This document shows, piece by piece, positions 60,999 through 64,000 of a DNA stretch of 64,000 nucleotides. Both the position numbers and the translations under genes were made by a program. Source of the stretch: CAVQRC01 sp963715045. Its GTDB lineage: Bacteria > Planctomycetota > Planctomycetia > Pirellulales > Lacipirellulaceae. Each line of letters starts with the position of its first letter. Positions within the stretch are counted from its first letter, which is position 1. The stretch is taken from positions 1 to 64,000 of the forward strand of contig CAVQRC010000046.1 of assembly GCA_963715045.1 (NCBI GenBank). The letters are read 5' to 3'. Under the pieces are notes generated by a model, which searched no databases, was not told the origin of the DNA, and saw only the letters and a program-made list of their open reading frames with translations.

Positions 60999-62163
60999 TC
61001 ACGGCTTCGCAGCGGGAAGATCCACCGTCATCAAATCCCAATTCCCGAACTTGCTCGATACGAACAGCACTCGTTTGCCGTCGGGGCTGATGGATTGATG
61101 GGGATGGCTGGTCGCGTTCGCAGGGCGATGTCCCTGGGTCATAAGTTCCCGCTTGCCCGTGCGGGTGTCGATCAGGAACAGCTCGCCGTCAAACGTGTCG
61201 CCGATCGCATATTTCCCGTCCGGCGTGCCGCAGACATGCCAGTACGGAAACTGATCGTGGATCCGGTGAGAGAAATCGGCCAGCGAGACCGAGGCAATGC
61301 CGTGCGGCTTCGCTTTCATCGCGTCGTCCTTCGGCCAGATCGTGAACAGCATGCGATCCGGCGTCCACCAGACTTCGTGCGTGACCCATTCGTCGTAGGT
61401 TTCCGCATAGAACGGGCGATTGCCTGAGCCGTCGCTCCGCACGATCCACATCCGCTGCGGTGCGTCGCCGCCCGTTTCGTGGCAGTAGGAAATGACGCCG
61501 GTTTCGCTGGGATGGGCCTGGCAGTGGCCCACGCGAAAGTCCAGGTCCAACGACCGTCGAGAATTCGCCCGTTGCCAGGTCGAGCTTCCGAATCGAGTAG
61601 GCCATGTCTGCATCGACCAGGCCGAAGTACAACGTCTCGCCGCTGGCGTCTTCCGTGAATGTCCCGGACAGCCGCACGCCTGCCGGCAAAGCGGCCAGTT
61701 CTTTGCGGTAGGTCGCGGCATCCTGCATGGCCCCGGCTTTGCTGTCGGCCAGGAGGGCGTCGAGGTCCACCGCGAAGATCCGATCGTCGCGAACCACGTA
61801 CAGCAGGTTGTCATGCCGGGCGACGATGAACGGGCCCGAGTCGCCGTCAGTGAGCTGGATGATTTCGCCGGTGGCTTCTTCCAGGGCGAACAGTTCGTCG
61901 CTGCCGGTACGGTTGGAGCGAAAGATCAGATGCGAGCCGTCGGCCAGCCAGTTCGGATGCGTCTGGTAGATCTTGTCGTCTTTGGCCGGAGATGACGTCA
62001 GCCGCGTGACCGTGGTTCCCGTCACGGGGTCGAGGTACGTTCCACGTTCCGAGGGCTGGCGGCTGCCAATTCCGGCCGCGGCAAGACCCAGGGCCAGCCA
62101 GGAGAAATGAACGCCCGCAAAAAGGCAGGCCGGGACGAACGATGACCGAAATCGGGACCGCAT
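60999..62163 (-). CDS. Oligogalacturonate-lyase-like (PL22) beta-propeller protein, frameshifted
   Basis: About 388 residues. The ATG at 62163 gives a signal region (ACLFAGVHFSWLALGLAAAG). The propeller has PL22/TolB-like blades: GTTVTRLTSSPAKDDKIYQT, HPNWLADGSHLIFRSNRTGS, YQTHPNW and THEVWWTPDRMLFTIWPK. His residues in GHCQAHPSETG, THEVWW and SHPHQSISPDGKRVLF could form the metal site of oligogalacturonate lyases. A shift near 61560 separates the halves. Lyase action would give unsaturated uronates for the downstream aldolase. A general WD40/TolB role cannot be ruled out. Confidence 0.75.
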
Positions 62164-62319
62164 GGGTGGGTGGTTTGCTGAGGGGTGGCGAAGGGCGAGA
62201 CCTGGTTTTCGCGCGTGACGCAGTATCCCAGTCAAGGCGGGCAGTGCCAACCTCCCGATGTCATGCGCTCGTTCTGCAAAGTCTCTCCCACCCGCTCGTC
62301 CTCAGTCGCGGAGCGACGG

Positions 62320-62389
62320 TGCTCGTGCTCGTTTTCGTGCTCCTGCTCCTGCTCCTGCTCCTAATCGTAATCGTAATCGCAATCGAATC
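62320..62389. repeat. GCTCCT / AATCGT microsatellite
   Basis: GCTCGT and GCTCCT hexamers (four to five of the latter), then AATCGT hexamers, run for about 70 bases in the gap upstream of the PL22-type gene. No gene is seen in 62164-62682. Confidence 0.8.
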
Positions 62390-62682
62390 CGCGCCCCGGC
62401 GAAGGAATCACCTGACACCGGCGTCGCAGCAGATTCCTACTCGTACTTTCCAGTTTTCCGCGTCCGACCTGAAATGGTTTCGCAAACAGAAAGCAAGGAT
62501 CTCCCCGCTTTTACATTGCACTACCAACGGCGGGCTCCCCCAATGCGTTGAACGCAGTCGATCCTGGCCGCGCGCCCACGCAGCGAGTTTATCTGGCGAC
62601 TTCACACGTAACGGCTGATTGAAATGTGCCTCGCGAGCGGTTAACGTTCTGGCATCAGCCATCTCGCAACGGAGGCTCGCAT

Positions 62683-63000
62683 ATGCCGATTCGCGATCGT
62701 GTTATCTGGGGTCAAGGGAATCCCTTCGGGGATCCCCGGCTGGCCCGGCTCGACGTTCTGATACGCGGGATCCGTCGCCACGGTCAGTTGCCGCCCGGCG
62801 TCAGCGGCGGCCGCGTGTTCGAAAACTACGCGGGCGATCTGCCGCAAAGACCTCAAGGCTATTACCGCGAGTACGACGTCACGACGCCGGCCGCGGACGG
62901 AAGAGGCTTGCTGCGGATCGTCCTGGGCACGGGCGGCGAAATCTACATCACGGGCAACCACTACCGCGACTTCCGCCAGATTCTGAACGTGCCCGAGTGA
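62683..63000 (+). CDS. Barnase/RNase Sa-type guanyl ribonuclease
   Basis: A 105-residue protein; the ATG at 62683 follows GGAGG by 7 bases. It matches the microbial ribonuclease N1/T1/barnase fold: GGRVFENYAGDLPQRPQGYY, EYDVTTPAADGRGLLRIVLG and YITGNHYRDF. Catalytic residues by comparison with RNase Sa are E63, R78 and H93. It would cut RNA after G. There is no signal peptide, so it would act inside cells unless delivered otherwise, for example as a C-terminal toxin domain that has lost its carrier. No barstar-like inhibitor was recognised next to it. Confidence 0.85.
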   Translation: MPIRDRVIWGQGNPFGDPRLARLDVLIRGIRRHGQLPPGVSGGRVFENYAGDLPQRPQGYYREYDVTTPAADGRGLLRIVLGTGGEIYITGNHYRDFRQILNVPE

Positions 63001-63034
63001 CGGCTGCCCGGCCGCCGGCGATGGATTGTGCGGT

Positions 63035-63310
63035 TTAACTCCCGTGGAACGCGGCCTTGGACCGCTCGTCCTCGCCGACAACCACATCGCCGATCAGGTA
63101 GGCCGCCCTGGCTTTGCCCCGCTCTGCGTCGCGGATCGCGATCACTCCACCATGCACGATATCCTTTAGCAAAGTCTGGACGGGCAACGCTGACTGGCGG
63201 CGGACGAATACGAAGCTGTGCTGCGGTGCATCCTGCCAGGCCGCGATCCGTGACAGAGACGAGACGATCCCAGGAGTCTCGTCCACCGCGCGGTCCAGTC
63301 CATCGCGCAT
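63035..63310 (-). CDS. Small hypothetical protein opposite the ribonuclease
   Basis: 91 residues from the ATG at 63310. Visible segments are DETPGIVSSLSRIAAWQDAP, HSFVFVRRQSALPVQTLLKD and IVHGGVIAIRDAERGKARAA. It is convergent with the ribonuclease gene, 34 bases apart. A barstar pattern (acidic helix with the DALWD motif) is not present. It could be a small regulator or a spurious frame. The hairpin upstream at 63313 ends the preceding gene, so it would need its own promoter. Confidence 0.4.
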   Translation of the reverse strand: MRDGLDRAVDETPGIVSSLSRIAAWQDAPQHSFVFVRRQSALPVQTLLKDIVHGGVIAIRDAERGKARAAYLIGDVVVGEDERSKAAFHGS

Positions 63311-63312
63311 AC

Positions 63313-63345
63313 GAAAGCCAGCACCCCGAAGGATGCTGGCTTCGC
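63313..63345 (-). terminator. Hairpin terminator
   Basis: CGAAAGCCAGCA pairs with TGCTGGCTTCG around CCCCGAAGGA, followed by a short T-run on the minus strand. It lies downstream of the minus-strand gene ending at 63369. Confidence 0.6.
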
Positions 63346-63368
63346 GTGTTCCTGTTCTCGCCCGTCAA

Positions 63369-63644
63369 CTACGTCGACTGAGCGAGTTCCTGCTCATGGA
63401 TGGCATCGCGAATTGCGGACACGTGCGGAGTCGTCCGGAATTGGCGATCCAGGATACGACGTCCTGTGTTCGTCCACACACCGATCGATCGCACTTCGTC
63501 ATTCGTGGCGGGATCGAGAAAAGTCACCTTGGTGGGAGTAATCTGCTTGATCACCACACCCGCTTCTTCGAGCGCGTAGTTGACGACCAAGTCGACTCGG
63601 CGATTGGTCTCATCGTCCTCCCAAGTTGCTTCAAAGTTGTGCAT
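63369..63644 (-). CDS. Small conserved hypothetical protein
   Basis: 91 residues from the ATG at 63644, with GGGAG 9 bases upstream. Features are MHNFEATWEDDETNRRVDLV, NYALEEAGVVIKQITPTKVT and FLDPATNDEVRSIGVWTNTG. The alternating charged and beta-prone segments suggest a small soluble domain. I do not recognise the family. A hairpin terminator follows at 63313. A longer reading from 63773 is less likely because that extension is poor in typical codons. Confidence 0.6.
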   Translation of the reverse strand: MHNFEATWEDDETNRRVDLVVNYALEEAGVVIKQITPTKVTFLDPATNDEVRSIGVWTNTGRRILDRQFRTTPHVSAIRDAIHEQELAQST

Positions 63645-64000
63645 TTTTTGTACTCCCATACAAAGTGAAAAAGTTGAATGGCTACCTCCCGCGGAAAATG
63701 GGGCGGTATAGCGAATCCAGCAGAGTACTAAGAGATTCGGTTTATCGGCAGTCCAATTCAAGAAATTTCCCAAAAACGGTCGACTCGGTGCTTACGGGCG
63801 GCTTCGCTCCGGAATTCCTGAGAGACGAATGGGGGACGGAGGGCGAAGGCAGCTGGGATTAGGCTGCCTGCTGCGACAGCCCCAGTGGCCCGTCGCGACT
63901 CGCAGGCTCTTACTGAAGCTACCCGCGGATGACCAACTGTGTGAGGCCACGGACGTACCCGACGGGCAGTAGCCTGATGATGGGGATCACAGCTACTTGC
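63645..64000. other. Right-end region, no gene seen
   Basis: No coding pattern, repeat or RNA was recognised up to the window edge. Confidence 0.35.

Noticed and set aside
63035..63310. Barstar-like immunity protein for the ribonuclease
   Set aside because: The barstar acidic helix and DALWD-type motif are not present; it was kept only as a hypothetical gene.
1..64000. tRNA, rRNA or riboswitch genes
   Set aside because: I recognised no cloverleaf with a T-arm consensus, no rRNA core sequence and no known riboswitch element on either strand; a covariance-model scan would be needed to exclude them.

Overview
The window looks like a planctomycete (Planctomycetota, probably the order Pirellulales). 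The evidence is a set of family signatures seen together. There is a DUF1549/DUF1553 protein followed directly by a DUF1501 protein. Two DUF1559 prepilin-like proteins begin with the FTLVELLVVIAIIGIL type of N-terminus. Several secreted proteins pair a dockerin-like DFDxDGDVDGxDFLxWQ tail with PEP-CTERM. ECF sigma genes sit directly upstream of Ser/Thr kinases that carry WD40 or TPR domains. Hopanoid genes and a type III polyketide synthase cassette are also present. The first ~1.67 kb (an EF-G-like gene) looks richer in GC and breaks off inside the hopanoid gene, so it may not belong to the same chromosome position.

Layout. 1-3983: EF-G-like remnant, 3' part of squalene-hopene cyclase, and hpnH. 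3984-4323: a MITE-like element with terminal inverted repeats and a 9-bp target duplication, exactly filling a convergent gap. 4318-5903 (minus): a collapsed RND efflux locus (permease, adaptor and TolC pieces). 6016-10563: DUF1549/DUF1553 and DUF1501 pair. 10596-13584: methyltransferase, flavoprotein and type III PKS. 13581-18529: three PEP-CTERM proteins. 18791-24919: two DUF1559 genes, an unusual hydrolase-nuclease fusion, a small cytochrome and a TPR lipoprotein. 24953-25720: enoyl-CoA hydratase. 25744-35210 (minus): two sigma/kinase signalling loci flanking a PPC-repeat secreted protein. 35497-46585: large secreted PEP-CTERM proteins, an ion channel, an outer-membrane protein and a small caspase-like protein. 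46615-46950: second copy of the MITE-like element. 47299-51186: CBS protein, Tat-exported PLP decarboxylase and fatty acid desaturase. 51470-57219: PQQ-propeller protein, membrane partner and a 110-bp tandem array. 57403-60064: FlgG-like lipoprotein, winged-helix protein and small conserved proteins. 60121-62163 (minus): aldolase and oligogalacturonate-lyase-like pair. 62683-63000: barnase/RNase Sa-type ribonuclease.

Many otherwise well-conserved genes are interrupted by single-base frameshifts: EF-G, the kinases, several PEP-CTERM proteins, the ion channel, the decarboxylase, the desaturase, the PQQ protein and the PL22 protein. In several places the 5' part of one gene is joined to the 3' part of another. 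The simplest reading is an error-prone or mis-joined assembly rather than mass gene decay, but the sequence alone cannot decide this. Frameshifted genes are therefore listed over their full reconstructed span.

The most interesting items are the alpha/beta-hydrolase/EEP fusion behind a prepilin gene, the lipid-anchored FlgG-like protein, the SrsABC-like phenolic-lipid cassette, the small caspase-like protein, the exported PLP decarboxylase, the MITE pair, and a family of GTAG-ended repeats that supply the last codons of two genes. No rRNA, tRNA, CRISPR array or complete insertion sequence was recognised.
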